NCBI RefSeq assembly: GCF_023151555.2
Contig: NZ_CP100425.1
Span: forward strand, 1 to 64,000
Direction of reading: 5' to 3'
Source of the DNA: Photobacterium sp. CCB-ST2H9
GTDB taxonomy: Bacteria > Pseudomonadota > Gammaproteobacteria > Enterobacterales > Vibrionaceae
Length of the DNA stretch: 64,000 bases
Shown: positions 24,334 through 37,013 of the stretch, one piece after another
Layout of the letters: each line of letters opens with the position of its first letter
How positions within the stretch are numbered: position 1 is the stretch's first letter
Notes under the pieces: model-generated
Told to the model about the DNA's origin: nothing
Databases searched by the model: none
What the model saw: the letters and a program-made list of their open reading frames with translations, nothing else
Position numbers and translations under genes: made by a program

Positions 24334-26191
24334 ATGAAGACAGCGCTGAAATTATTGCCTGTACTGGTTACGGCGGCTCTGGTGCCGGGGATGGCCCATG
24401 CGGCGACCCTGGCACAAGCGGTTGTGGTCCCGGAGCCGGGTACCGGATGACTTCACCTCAGACCCGCTTTATCCGCACCAGTGGCACCTGCAAAATCATG
24501 GCCAGACGGCATTTTCCCGCTCAGCCGGGATTGCCGGGCAGGACATGAACCTGTACGTGAGCCATGCGACTGGCGTGCGTGGTCAGGGCGTTACTATTGC
24601 GGTTGTGGATGATGGTCTGGAGATAGGTCACCCGGATCTGGCACCGAATATCCGCCCGGGCTCACGGGATGTAGTGAATCACGATGATGACCCCTCGCCG
24701 GATGATCCGACCGACGGACACGGAACGGCGGTTGCCGGAATCGCAGCTGCCGCGGGCTGGAACGGTATCGGTGGCCGCGGTGTCGCGCCGGAAGCGGGTC
24801 TGAAGGGGTTCAACTGGCTGAACAATCAGTCGATGGAAGCCTGGCTGCTGTCACATGGGGAAGCGGAAAACACGGCTGATGTGTGAGTGTTTAACCAGAG
24901 CTATGGTTCGTCCTCTTTATTTCCCCGCAAGTATGACTTTAATGATCTGGATGTTGCCCTCAGAGAGCAGGTCTACGAACACGTAACACGTGAATCCCAC
25001 CAGGGACTTGGCAGCCTGTTCGTGAAATCAGCAGGTAACAGCTATCACCGCTTCTCGATGAATTTTACCTCTTTGGGCCGGACGCGGATTCTACCGGGTG
25101 ACTATTACGATCCGAATCGGGTTGGCCCGCCGAATAACGGCCTGCCCATGCAGGACAGCAATATTACCCCGGACAATGCCAACTACTGGAATATGGTGGT
25201 GTCGGCGGTCAATGCTGAGGGGCAACGTTCCTCTTATTCGTCCGTCGGTGCGAACGTATTTGTAGCTGCACCGGGCGGTGAGTATGGCACGGATTCTCCG
25301 GCAATGATTACCACAGATGTGAGTGGCTGTGATGCGGGTTACAACACCCTGACCCGGACCAACAATGCACTGCACGGTGGCACGGTTTTGGATCCGCGCT
25401 GTGAGTATAATGGCACGATGAACGGAACGTCATCGGCGGCACCGAATGCATCGGGTGCAGTTGCGATGGTGATGTCGGCGAATCCGAATCTGAACTGGCG
25501 TGATGTGAAGCATATTCTTGCGTCTACGGCGACGAAAGTCGATCCGAATCAGGCCGGGGTCAGCCTGACATTCCAGAATATCGCCAATGAAGCAACGACC
25601 TATCAGGCTATTCCGGGATGGCAGACCAATGCTGCGGGCTATGATTTCCATAACTTCTATGGTTTTGGCCGTGTGAACGTTGATGGTGCCGTGGCGATGG
25701 CGCTGGACTACGATACACCATTACCACCGCTGTCGATCACGCCATGGCAGCGTGTAACGGCACAAGCACCGATCCAGGATGCGACCTTGCATGGTGCTGT
25801 CAGTGCGTTCAACCAGCCGCAAGACTTTGTCGTCGAGGCGGTACAGGTGAAGGTAGATATTGATCACCAGCGTGTTCAGGACCTGGCGATTGAGCTGATT
25901 TCTCCGTCTGGTACCCGCAGTGTCATCATGTCACCACGCACAGGGATGGTCGGGCAGTCGATCAGCAACCGGGTGGCCGGTTTTGAACAGCAACTGCTGC
26001 TGTCGAATCATTTCTATGGTGAGTCTTCTCAGGGACGCTGGCAGTTGGTGGTGCGGGATACCAATCGGGATGAATCCAGCTGGATTGCACAACCGGCTGA
26101 AGGAGAGCGGATCACGGTCCGGCAGGCCAATAACACTCAGGATGGCGTACTGAAATCCTGGGATATTCGATTCTTCGGACACGAGGGGTAA
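24334..26191 (+). pseudogene. Kexin-like S8 serine protease with P domain, disrupted
   Basis: Remains of a secreted subtilisin/kexin-family protease like the Aeromonas sobria serine protease (precursor about 624 residues; here 1858 bases, i.e. 619 codons plus one). The signal peptide MKTALKLLPVLVTAALVPGMAHA is in one frame, ending at a stop at 24448-24450. The mature part continues in the next frame, so one net +1 shift lies before 24450. A second lesion is an in-frame TGA at 24884-24886, after which the same frame runs to 26191. Catalytic residues are all present: Asp at 24608 (VVDDG), His at 24719 (DGHGT), Asn at 25037 (SAGN), Ser at 25430 (NGTSS). A P/Homo B domain occupies the C-terminus. 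Sequencing error is unlikely to explain both lesions, but resequencing would settle it. Confidence 0.8.
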
Positions 26192-26197
26192 GTCAAC

Positions 26198-26680
26198 ATG
26201 AAAACCATTGTTATGTTCGCGTCATTGCTGTTTGTTACCCCGGCACTGGCCGCCTTGCCTGCAGTTAAACTAGTAACTGAAGCAGAAGCGAGCGCCGGTA
26301 CGTTGATCCTGAACGGTGTGGCCTATCAGCGTTTGACGGATAACCAACCTCAAACTCGCCAGAAACGCTCACTGTCGGCGCCTCTGGCATCGGCAGAAAC
26401 CTCTGCACTATATAAGGGAGATAAGCTGCGTGCACTGGACAGTGTCGGCGACACCGTTGAGGTGACCGGCAGCTTTCTGATCCGCCTCGGGCAAGACAAG
26501 GATGCGGCCGGTTTTGCGGCGCAGCATCAGCTGGAACTGGTTTATGCCCGTGGCGGTATTGCCCTGCTGAAGGCAGAAGAAGGCCGCAACCTGCTGCCTG
26601 TCCTACAGTCGCTGGAGCACAGCTATCAGGTGGAGCAGGTGACGCTGGAACTGAACCGTCAGCAGAACCAGCCTCAATAA
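26198..26680 (+). CDS. Secreted protein, likely ORF2-type chaperone of the upstream kexin-like protease
   Basis: A 160-residue protein with a clear signal peptide (cleavage near ALA-A, residues 16-19) and no membrane segment, so it is probably periplasmic or secreted. It starts 6 bases after the protease stop. In Aeromonas sobria the kexin-like protease ASP needs the product of the gene immediately downstream (ORF2, about 150 residues) to fold. Position, size and export signal fit that role here. The C-terminal half resembles a propeptide-type fold (FLIRLGQDKDAAGFAAQHQL, then an IALL strand), which supports a foldase/inhibitor role. The assignment is by context, and the partner protease is broken. 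Confidence 0.65.
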   Translation: MKTIVMFASLLFVTPALAALPAVKLVTEAEASAGTLILNGVAYQRLTDNQPQTRQKRSLSAPLASAETSALYKGDKLRALDSVGDTVEVTGSFLIRLGQDKDAAGFAAQHQLELVYARGGIALLKAEEGRNLLPVLQSLEHSYQVEQVTLELNRQQNQPQ

Positions 26681-26704
26681 ACCAGGTGCTGCCGTTCAGA
26701 ATAT

Positions 26705-26727
26705 AAGGAGCTTCGGCTCCTTTTTTG
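26705..26727 (+). terminator. Terminator after the protease/chaperone pair
   Basis: AAGGAGC and GCTCCTT with a TTCG tetraloop, followed by a T-run. Confidence 0.88.
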
Positions 26728-26794
26728 TGTTGTGAATCTGTACGCAGGGTTATGTTATTCTTGCGCCTTTCGATGATGTAAACGGACAAATGAC

Positions 26795-27421
26795 ATGGCA
26801 CAGGCTCCATATCCCATCCCGGCAGCACCGGTGATTGCTGAAGAAGAAATCAAAAAGAGCCGGTTTATCACGTATCTGGCACATACGCCGGGTCTGGATG
26901 CCGCCAAAGCCTTTGTTCAGGAAATCAAAACGCGCCACGCCGATGCCCGTCATAACTGCTGGGCTTTTGTGGCGGGACGTCCCGACGATTCCATGCTGTG
27001 GGGATTCAGTGATGATGGAGAGCCTTCGGGAACGGCAGGCAAACCCATCCTGGCCCAGCTGAGTGGCTCGGGTGTCGGGGAAATCACAGCGGTCGTCACC
27101 CGGTATTATGGCGGGATCCGACTGGGCACCGGCGGTTTGGTGAAAGCTTATGGCGGCGGGGTACAGCAGGCGCTTGCTGTGCTCACCACCAAAGAAAAGG
27201 TGATTACTTCACCACTTTATATCAGCTGTGCGTATAATCAGGTGCCATTGCTGGAGGCTGTGATAGCCGAGCATGGTGCCGAGGTCGTTCATGCTGAATA
27301 CGGTGCTGACGTCCGTATGACGCTTGAGTTCGACTGCCGTCTGGTCGATAACTTGAAAGTCATGTTGATCAATCGCAGTAGCGGCCAGATTCGCATTCAG
27401 GACGCAGATGAAACTTCTTAA
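26795..27421 (+). CDS. yigZ: YigZ/IMPACT family protein
   Basis: Conserved protein of the IMPACT/YigZ family, 208 residues. The N-terminal UPF0029 domain has KSRFITYLAHT and the family hallmark FSDDGEPSGTAGKPIL, followed by ITAVVTRYYGGIRLGTGGL. A ferredoxin-like C-terminal domain follows. In eukaryotes IMPACT regulates Gcn2; the bacterial role is not established. It sits in the conserved order yigZ-trkH-hemG-rrn. Confidence 0.93.
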   Translation: MAQAPYPIPAAPVIAEEEIKKSRFITYLAHTPGLDAAKAFVQEIKTRHADARHNCWAFVAGRPDDSMLWGFSDDGEPSGTAGKPILAQLSGSGVGEITAVVTRYYGGIRLGTGGLVKAYGGGVQQALAVLTTKEKVITSPLYISCAYNQVPLLEAVIAEHGAEVVHAEYGADVRMTLEFDCRLVDNLKVMLINRSSGQIRIQDADETS

Positions 27422-27453
27422 AAGAACAAAATGAAGAGCGCCCGCTAGATATT

Positions 27454-28911
27454 ATGCAAATTCGTTCGATTATCCGTATTGTTGGCCTGCTGCTGGCATT
27501 GTTTAGTTTTACCATGCTGGTGCCAGCTCTGATCGCGTTACTGTATCGTGATGGTGCGGGTTTTCCCTTTGTCGTAACATTTTTTATCTTGCTCGCCGGG
27601 GGCGCGGCATTGTGGCTGCCCAACCGGCACCATCGGCGCGAACTGAAAGCGCGTGATGGCTTCCTGATTGTGGTGTTGTTCTGGACGGTGATTGGCAGCG
27701 CCGGTGCGGTGCCTTTTATTCTGTCCAAAACCCCGGACCTGTCGCTGACCGATTCCTTTTTTGAGTCTTTTTCTGCCCTGACTACAACGGGGGCGACCGT
27801 GATTGTCGGGTTGGATCAGTTGCCGAAAGCGATTCTGTTTTATCGCCAGATGCTGCAATGGTTCGGCGGGATGGGGATCATCGTCCTGGCCGTGGCGATT
27901 TTGCCGGTTCTGGGTATCGGTGGGATGCAGTTGTACCGGGCTGAGATCCCGGGGCCTGTGAAAGACAGTAAAATGACACCACGGATTGCTGAGACGGCGA
28001 AAACCCTGTGGTTTATCTATCTGGCGCTGACGGTTGCATGTGCGGCTGCCTTCTGGATGGCAGGGATGGATCTGTTCAATGCCATTGCCCACAGTTTCTC
28101 GACGGTTGCCATCGGCGGTTTCTCGACGCATGATGCCAGTATCGGCCACTACAACAGCACCGCGATCAATATGGTGACGGTGCTGTTCCTGCTGATTTCA
28201 GCCTGTAACTTCTCACTGCATTTTGCGGCATTCTCTAATCGGGGAGTGCATCTGCGTACCTATTTAAGAGATCCTGAGTTTAAAGCCTTCCTGGTGGTGC
28301 AGCTGATCCTGCTGGTGATTTGTTACAGCTTGCTGATGAAGCACCAGACTTATGAGAGCTGGTGGTCAACCCTGGACCAGGCGCTTTTTCAGACCGTGTC
28401 GATTTCAACAACAGCAGGCTTTACCACCACCAGTTTTTCAGAGTGGCCACTCTTTCTTCCTGTGCTTTTGCTGTTCTCTTCCTTTATTGGAGGATGCGCC
28501 GGGTCGACAGGGGGGGGCATCAAAGTGATCCGCGTCTTGTTGCTGTTCCTGCAGGGAGTGCGTGAACTGAAACGACTGGTGCACCCGCGGGCGGTCTACA
28601 CCATCAAAGTCGGGAACAAGGCATTACCACAACGCGTCGTGGATGCCGTCTGGGGTTTTTTCTCAGCGTACGCGCTGGTGTTCGTCGTTTGCATGCTGGT
28701 TTTGGTGGGGACTGGAATGGATGAGCTGACCGCATTCTCTGCGGTGGCTGCAACACTGAATAACCTCGGGCCGGGGCTCGGACAGGTTGCCGTGCACTTT
28801 GGTGAGGTCAATGATGCCGCGAAGTGGACGCTGGTTGTCGCGATGCTGTTTGGCCGACTTGAAGTATTTACCTTGCTGGTTCTGTTCACCCCGACATTCT
28901 GGCGTAACTAA
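27454..28911 (+). CDS. trkH: Potassium uptake protein TrkH
   Basis: Inner-membrane K+-translocating subunit of the Trk system, working with the cytosolic NAD-binding gate TrkA. The 485 residues contain four selectivity-filter-like loops, recognisable in SALTTTGATV, STVAIGGFSTHDAS, STTAGFTTTSFS and ATLNNLGPGLG, and the conserved GGCAGSTGGGIKVIR. It is nearly colinear with E. coli TrkH. It lies 32 bases after yigZ and ten before hemG, so the three are probably co-transcribed. Confidence 0.97.
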   Translation: MQIRSIIRIVGLLLALFSFTMLVPALIALLYRDGAGFPFVVTFFILLAGGAALWLPNRHHRRELKARDGFLIVVLFWTVIGSAGAVPFILSKTPDLSLTDSFFESFSALTTTGATVIVGLDQLPKAILFYRQMLQWFGGMGIIVLAVAILPVLGIGGMQLYRAEIPGPVKDSKMTPRIAETAKTLWFIYLALTVACAAAFWMAGMDLFNAIAHSFSTVAIGGFSTHDASIGHYNSTAINMVTVLFLLISACNFSLHFAAFSNRGVHLRTYLRDPEFKAFLVVQLILLVICYSLLMKHQTYESWWSTLDQALFQTVSISTTAGFTTTSFSEWPLFLPVLLLFSSFIGGCAGSTGGGIKVIRVLLLFLQGVRELKRLVHPRAVYTIKVGNKALPQRVVDAVWGFFSAYALVFVVCMLVLVGTGMDELTAFSAVAATLNNLGPGLGQVAVHFGEVNDAAKWTLVVAMLFGRLEVFTLLVLFTPTFWRN

Positions 28912-28921
28912 GGAGAAGACT

Positions 28922-29446
28922 ATGGAAAAGGTACTGATGCTGCACTCAAGCTGTGAAGGGCAGACCATCAAGATCCTCAAACATATCGTCCAGGACCTGG
29001 GCGCGGAATATCAATGTGAGATGCAGGATATTCATCAGCTGCCAGACATTAACTTCAGTGAATACGATAAAGTGCTGATTGGTGCTTCCGTACGTTACGG
29101 ACACCTGAATAAAAAGCTCTATCAGTTTATTGAACGTCACCATGCATCGCTGGCCGCACAAAAAGCTGCTTTTTATTGCGTGAACCTGACAGCCCGTAAA
29201 CCGGGTAAAGACATACCGGAAACCAGCGTCTATATGCAGACGTTTCTGAAAAAGTCATCCTGGCAGCCTGAATTGCTGGAAGTTTTTGCCGGAGCATTGC
29301 GGTATCCGCGATACAACTGGTTCGATCGCACCATGATTCAGTTCATCATGCGTATGACTGGCGGGGAAACCGACACCACAAAAGAAGTGGAATATACGGA
29401 CTGGAAGCGTGTATCCGCCTTTTCTCAAGCTTTTAAACAACTATAG
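28922..29446 (+). CDS. hemG: Menaquinone-dependent protoporphyrinogen IX dehydrogenase HemG
   Basis: FMN-containing flavodoxin-like enzyme oxidising protoporphyrinogen IX to protoporphyrin IX in haem synthesis, coupled to quinones at the membrane. The 174 residues start MEKVLMLHSSCEGQT, the FMN phosphate loop. I used the ATG at 28922; the open frame extends upstream into trkH. ASVRYGHLNKKLYQF and the long insert near YNWFDRTMIQFIMRMTGG are typical of HemG. The rrn operon follows, as in E. coli. Confidence 0.95.
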   Translation: MEKVLMLHSSCEGQTIKILKHIVQDLGAEYQCEMQDIHQLPDINFSEYDKVLIGASVRYGHLNKKLYQFIERHHASLAAQKAAFYCVNLTARKPGKDIPETSVYMQTFLKKSSWQPELLEVFAGALRYPRYNWFDRTMIQFIMRMTGGETDTTKEVEYTDWKRVSAFSQAFKQL

Positions 29447-29483
29447 TGGGCAAAATTAGCTGCTTTTGATTAACTTTTATCCG

Positions 29484-29547
29484 AAAAACAAAAAAAAAGA
29501 AAATTTCTCAAAAATGCGCTTGCGCCATGAAAGAAAGTCCCTATAAT
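29484..29547 (+). promoter_or_regulatory. rrn P1 promoter with A-rich UP element
   Basis: A -35 box TTGCGC (29520-29525), a 16-base spacer and a -10 box TATAAT (29542-29547), then a GC-rich discriminator GCCGCC. The preceding 30 bases are nearly all A and T with long A-runs, as in UP elements that contact the alpha subunit. This is the architecture of growth-rate-controlled rRNA P1 promoters. Confidence 0.85.
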
Positions 29548-29635
29548 GCCGCCTCACTGAACGGGATTACGGCGAAGAAAGCTGAAAACCAGAGGTTCAC
29601 AGGAAAGTTGTTCCGAAATTGATTGAAAAAAGTGT

Positions 29636-29663
29636 TTGACACGGTTTTTCATTTCGATAGAAT
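29636..29663 (+). promoter_or_regulatory. rrn P2 promoter
   Basis: Consensus -35 TTGACA (29636-29641), 16-base spacer, -10 TAGAAT (29658-29663). A boxA-like antitermination sequence GTTCTTTAACAAT follows at about 29705-29717. Confidence 0.85.
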
Positions 29664-29874
29664 GGCTGCCCTGTCCACGATGAGCAAAGCGCGAATCTGG
29701 AAAAGTTCTTTAACAATTTGACCATGCAATCTGTGTGGGCACTCGACAATGATACAGTCAAAAGATTTTATCAGTGAACTGAGTGACCAATCGAAAGTTC
29801 TTTTTAAGAGCTTCGGCACAGTCAATTTATCAGTAATCACTGAGCCGCTTTTCTTCGGAAAGGCAACAAAATTC

Positions 29875-31426
<1,552 letters not shown>

Positions 31427-31524
31427 CCTAAAGACTGCGTTGTTATCGCAGTGTCCACACAGATTGCCTGGTCGAAATGTAGAGAGCCACTGGTGCTGCC
31501 CAACAGCATCAGTACGAATTAGAA

Positions 31525-31600
31525 GTCCCATTCGTCTAGAGGCCTAGGACACCGCCCTTTCACGGCGGTAACAGGGGTTCGACTCCCCTATGGGACGCCA
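31525..31600 (+). tRNA. tRNA-Glu (TTC)
   Basis: 76-base cloverleaf with acceptor GTCCCAT/ATGGGAC, anticodon TTC in CCCTTTCACGG, T-loop TTCGACT and encoded CCA. First of four tRNAs in the 16S-23S spacer. Confidence 0.97.
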
Positions 31601-31601
31601 C

Positions 31602-31677
31602 GGGTCGTTAGCTCAGTTGGTAGAGCAGTTGACTTTTAATCAATTGGTCGCAGGTTCGAATCCTGCACGACCCACCA
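31602..31677 (+). tRNA. tRNA-Lys (TTT)
   Basis: 76-base cloverleaf, acceptor GGGTCGT/ACGACCC, anticodon TTT in GACTTTTAATC, T-loop TTCGAAT, encoded CCA. Confidence 0.97.
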
Positions 31678-31706
31678 TTCCTGCCACGGGAATGTAAAAC
31701 ATCCGT

Positions 31707-31782
31707 GGGCGATTAGCTCAGTTGGGAGAGCACCTCCCTTACAAGGAGGGGGTCACTGGTTCGAGCCCGGTATCGCCCACCA
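31707..31782 (+). tRNA. tRNA-Val (TAC)
   Basis: 76-base cloverleaf, acceptor GGGCGAT/ATCGCCC, anticodon TAC in CCCTTACAAGG, encoded CCA. Confidence 0.97.
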
Positions 31783-31813
31783 TTCTTTCCTTCGGAAAGA
31801 CACCCAGAACGAC

Positions 31814-31889
<76 letters not shown>

Positions 31890-32156
31890 CTCTTTAAGGG
31901 TTTTCCCCGAGAATCTTTAGAAAGTGGTTATCTGTCGATAATTCACAATGCTCTTTAACAATCTGGAAAGCTGACTAGTAAATTCAATCTTTGAGATTGA
32001 ATCAAACTGTTTCGAAAGAAACAGAGTTCTCAAGCAAAACACATTCAAGTGTCTTGTATTTTTTGTCTTCACTTTTGAAAAGTGAAAGCAAAGTGAGTCC
32101 GGCGAAACAAATCAAACCTTGGTTGTTTGAACATACGAAACCTCTTGGGGTTGTAT

Positions 32157-35041
<2,885 letters not shown>

Positions 35042-35137
35042 ACAACACCCAAGGGGTTTTAAGTACGGACTCCATGAGCACTTGAATGATGTGCTGAGAA
35101 CTTTAGTCAGATTTTTCCGAGATTGTTGAACAAATTT

Positions 35138-35256
35138 TGCCTGGCGACCATAGCGCTGTGGAACCACCTGATCCCATGCCGAACTCAGACGTGAAACGCA
35201 GCAGCGCCGATGGTAGTGTGGGGTCTCCCCATGTGAGAGTAGGACATCGCCAGGCG
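35138..35256 (+). rRNA. rrf: 5S ribosomal RNA
   Basis: About 119 bases from TGCCTGGCGACC to CGCCAGGC, with the conserved CCGAACTCAGA loop. The ends pair as expected. Confidence 0.96.
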
Positions 35257-35296
35257 CCCTATTTAGAAATCAGATACAGTCTGGTTTCAGCCGTGT

Positions 35297-35373
35297 GGAG
35301 CGGTAGTTCAGTTGGTTAGAATACCGGCCTGTCACGCCGGGGGTCGCGGGTTCGAGTCCCGTCCGCTCCGCCA
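35297..35373 (+). tRNA. tRNA-Asp (GTC)
   Basis: 77-base cloverleaf, acceptor GGAGCGG/CCGCTCC, anticodon GTC in GCCTGTCACGC, encoded CCA. It is the distal gene of the rrn operon. Confidence 0.97.
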
Positions 35374-35383
35374 CTTCTTAGAG

Positions 35384-35412
35384 AAACCCAGTCAGTAATG
35401 GCTGGGTTTTTT
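35384..35412 (+). terminator. rrn operon terminator 1
   Basis: AAACCCAGTC and GGCTGGGTTT form a 10-bp stem with one G-U pair and loop AGTAAT, followed by T residues. Confidence 0.88.
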
Positions 35413-35445
35413 GCTATTCAGGGTTCTGATAATTTCTCACTGACG

Positions 35446-35492
35446 AAAAGCCTCAGACTAGGCGTCCCCGTCGAAAGACTGGGGCTTTTTTA
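35446..35492 (+). terminator. rrn operon terminator 2
   Basis: AAAAGCCTCAG and CTGGGGCTTTT form an 11-bp stem with one G-U pair around a longer loop, followed by T residues. Tandem terminators are common after rrn operons. Confidence 0.75.
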
Positions 35493-35795
35493 CGTTTGGG
35501 ATTTATCCATTCCAACGTCTACCCCAAATTTCTTCTAATAATCGAAATCGCCTCAACCAGAGCACCTGTCTCTCTGGAAACAGCTGCAAGCCAGGTATGC
35601 CGGATTATATGACTAGAGGTTTAATGACTGCATCATGGCTGATGGGAGAACCGGAAAGCAGAGATGCTGCGATGTGTACGTCTGTCTGGCGCAGAAAAGA
35701 CAACGGGAGACTGGAAAGTCTCGCTTTAAGCGCCAATAGAAGCTATGGCGCGGAGTGCTGTGAATGAAAGGGACGATGCCTGTATTGCAGATAAC
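35493..35795. other. Gene-free region between rrn and the SAH-hydrolase-like gene
   Basis: About 300 bp with no intact gene. On the minus strand, 35519 to about 35620 reads as a 33-codon piece (HTWLAAVSRETG then IIRRNLG and a stop) that looks protein-like but has no start and is cut by a stop upstream. It may be a gene remnant; I cannot name its family. Confidence 0.4.
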
Positions 35796-37004
35796 TTAAC
35801 TGTAGTGATAGAAGAAGCGCAGCCATTGTTCGGCAATGAAGATTTCATCCTGAGCAGATAACGCCTGGATCCCGGCGGCGTAACTGTGGTTCTGGCTGGC
35901 AAGCTGCAGTCCGGCCAGCAGGTGGGCGGCTTCAAACAGATAGAGGGTTGGGTCACCCATCCCCGTCTTGAAAGGTGTGTTGGCAGACTCACCGCCAGCC
36001 AGTAAGTAGATGCTTGCCTCGTGCTGATTTTTGTATTCTTTGACGAGCGTATTCCCTCCGATATAACGAAGGGTGCCATTGTGCACAAGTTCAGGCAGAT
36101 TCAGTTCATCATCTGCGGAAGTGACGGTTGCAACAAAGAGGTTTTCACGCCGGGACTGCAAGTGCGCCGTATGAAGTGCCCCATTGCCTGTACAGCAGAA
36201 GATCAGATTGCAGTGGTTGAGCATAGTTTCCGTCGAGCAGACCTGAATGCCGTTGCGCGGCATTGCGGTCAGCCGACGGGGATCCTGATCGCTGACGTAG
36301 AGGTCATGAATCCCTTTGCCTTGCAGGGTTTTGCAGATCCCGCGACCCAGATTACCGCTGCCGATGACCCCAATCGACAAAAATCCCTGGTTGTTGAGTT
36401 TCAGACCAAAGGCTTCGCGCAGAATCTGATCGGTATAGTGAACGATACACTCTGACGCTTCATAATCTGCCGGTGTTTTGATACTCAGGTGAGCGACAGA
36501 AACCAAGGGTTTGAGCAGGTGTCTGTTCCGGTATTTGGCGACGCCATTTGCTGTCAGTTCGGTAATCCCCACGCACTCTTTGCTGAATGCTTCTAATATG
36601 GCTTCAGCACCCTGAGCAAAATAGCCGCCGTGGTCCAGGATCAGAAAAGCTTGCCCCTCTTTGGTATATCGGCGGATCAATTCAACACAGCAGGCCGGGT
36701 CGCGTAAGGCGATTTTGTCGAATCCGGATTCGACCGTCTGACAGTTTTCAATGGTCTCAATGGTATTCAGGAGTGAGCTGTTGTTACAGAACGTGGCCTG
36801 CTTCGGGATAAATACGACGTGATCAGCCAGCTGGCACAGGACATTGAGATAAGGCAGTGTTCCTTCGTAACAATGCATGACTGAAAAAACGACCAGATTA
36901 TCGGGCAGTGTGTAATCCTTTGCGATCTGCTCCAGAAAGCGAAAGCCTTTTTCAGCATAAAAGGCGGAATAGTAGCTGTGTGTCAAAGTATGCGATGACG
37001 TCAT
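35796..37004 (-). CDS. S-adenosylhomocysteine hydrolase-like NAD-binding protein
   Basis: A 402-residue protein distantly related to adenosylhomocysteinase (AHCY). The Rossmann motif GVIGSGNLGRG (212-222) is clear. Counterparts of human AHCY catalytic residues can be placed: D124 in ILDHGG (human D131), E149 in GITEL (E156), K176 and D180 in KTPAD with the K-x3-D spacing kept (K186, D190). The substrate-site HPS near the C-terminus is changed to GDPT (GMGDPTLYLFEA). It is shorter than true AHCY (about 430-470). It starts nine bases after ilvY and is probably co-transcribed, an unusual partner for a branched-chain amino acid regulator. Substrate and role are unknown. Confidence 0.72.
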   Translation of the reverse strand: MTSSHTLTHSYYSAFYAEKGFRFLEQIAKDYTLPDNLVVFSVMHCYEGTLPYLNVLCQLADHVVFIPKQATFCNNSSLLNTIETIENCQTVESGFDKIALRDPACCVELIRRYTKEGQAFLILDHGGYFAQGAEAILEAFSKECVGITELTANGVAKYRNRHLLKPLVSVAHLSIKTPADYEASECIVHYTDQILREAFGLKLNNQGFLSIGVIGSGNLGRGICKTLQGKGIHDLYVSDQDPRRLTAMPRNGIQVCSTETMLNHCNLIFCCTGNGALHTAHLQSRRENLFVATVTSADDELNLPELVHNGTLRYIGGNTLVKEYKNQHEASIYLLAGGESANTPFKTGMGDPTLYLFEAAHLLAGLQLASQNHSYAAGIQALSAQDEIFIAEQWLRFFYHYS

Positions 37005-37013
37005 ATGGACCTG

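Noticed and set aside
24884..24886. The in-frame TGA in the protease as selenocysteine or programmed readthrough.
   Set aside because: No Sec-insertion hairpin is evident, homologues have no Sec there, and the upstream frameshift independently indicates decay.
35726..36088. 120-codon minus-strand frame overlapping the SAH-hydrolase-like gene.
   Set aside because: It is a shadow of that gene in another frame.
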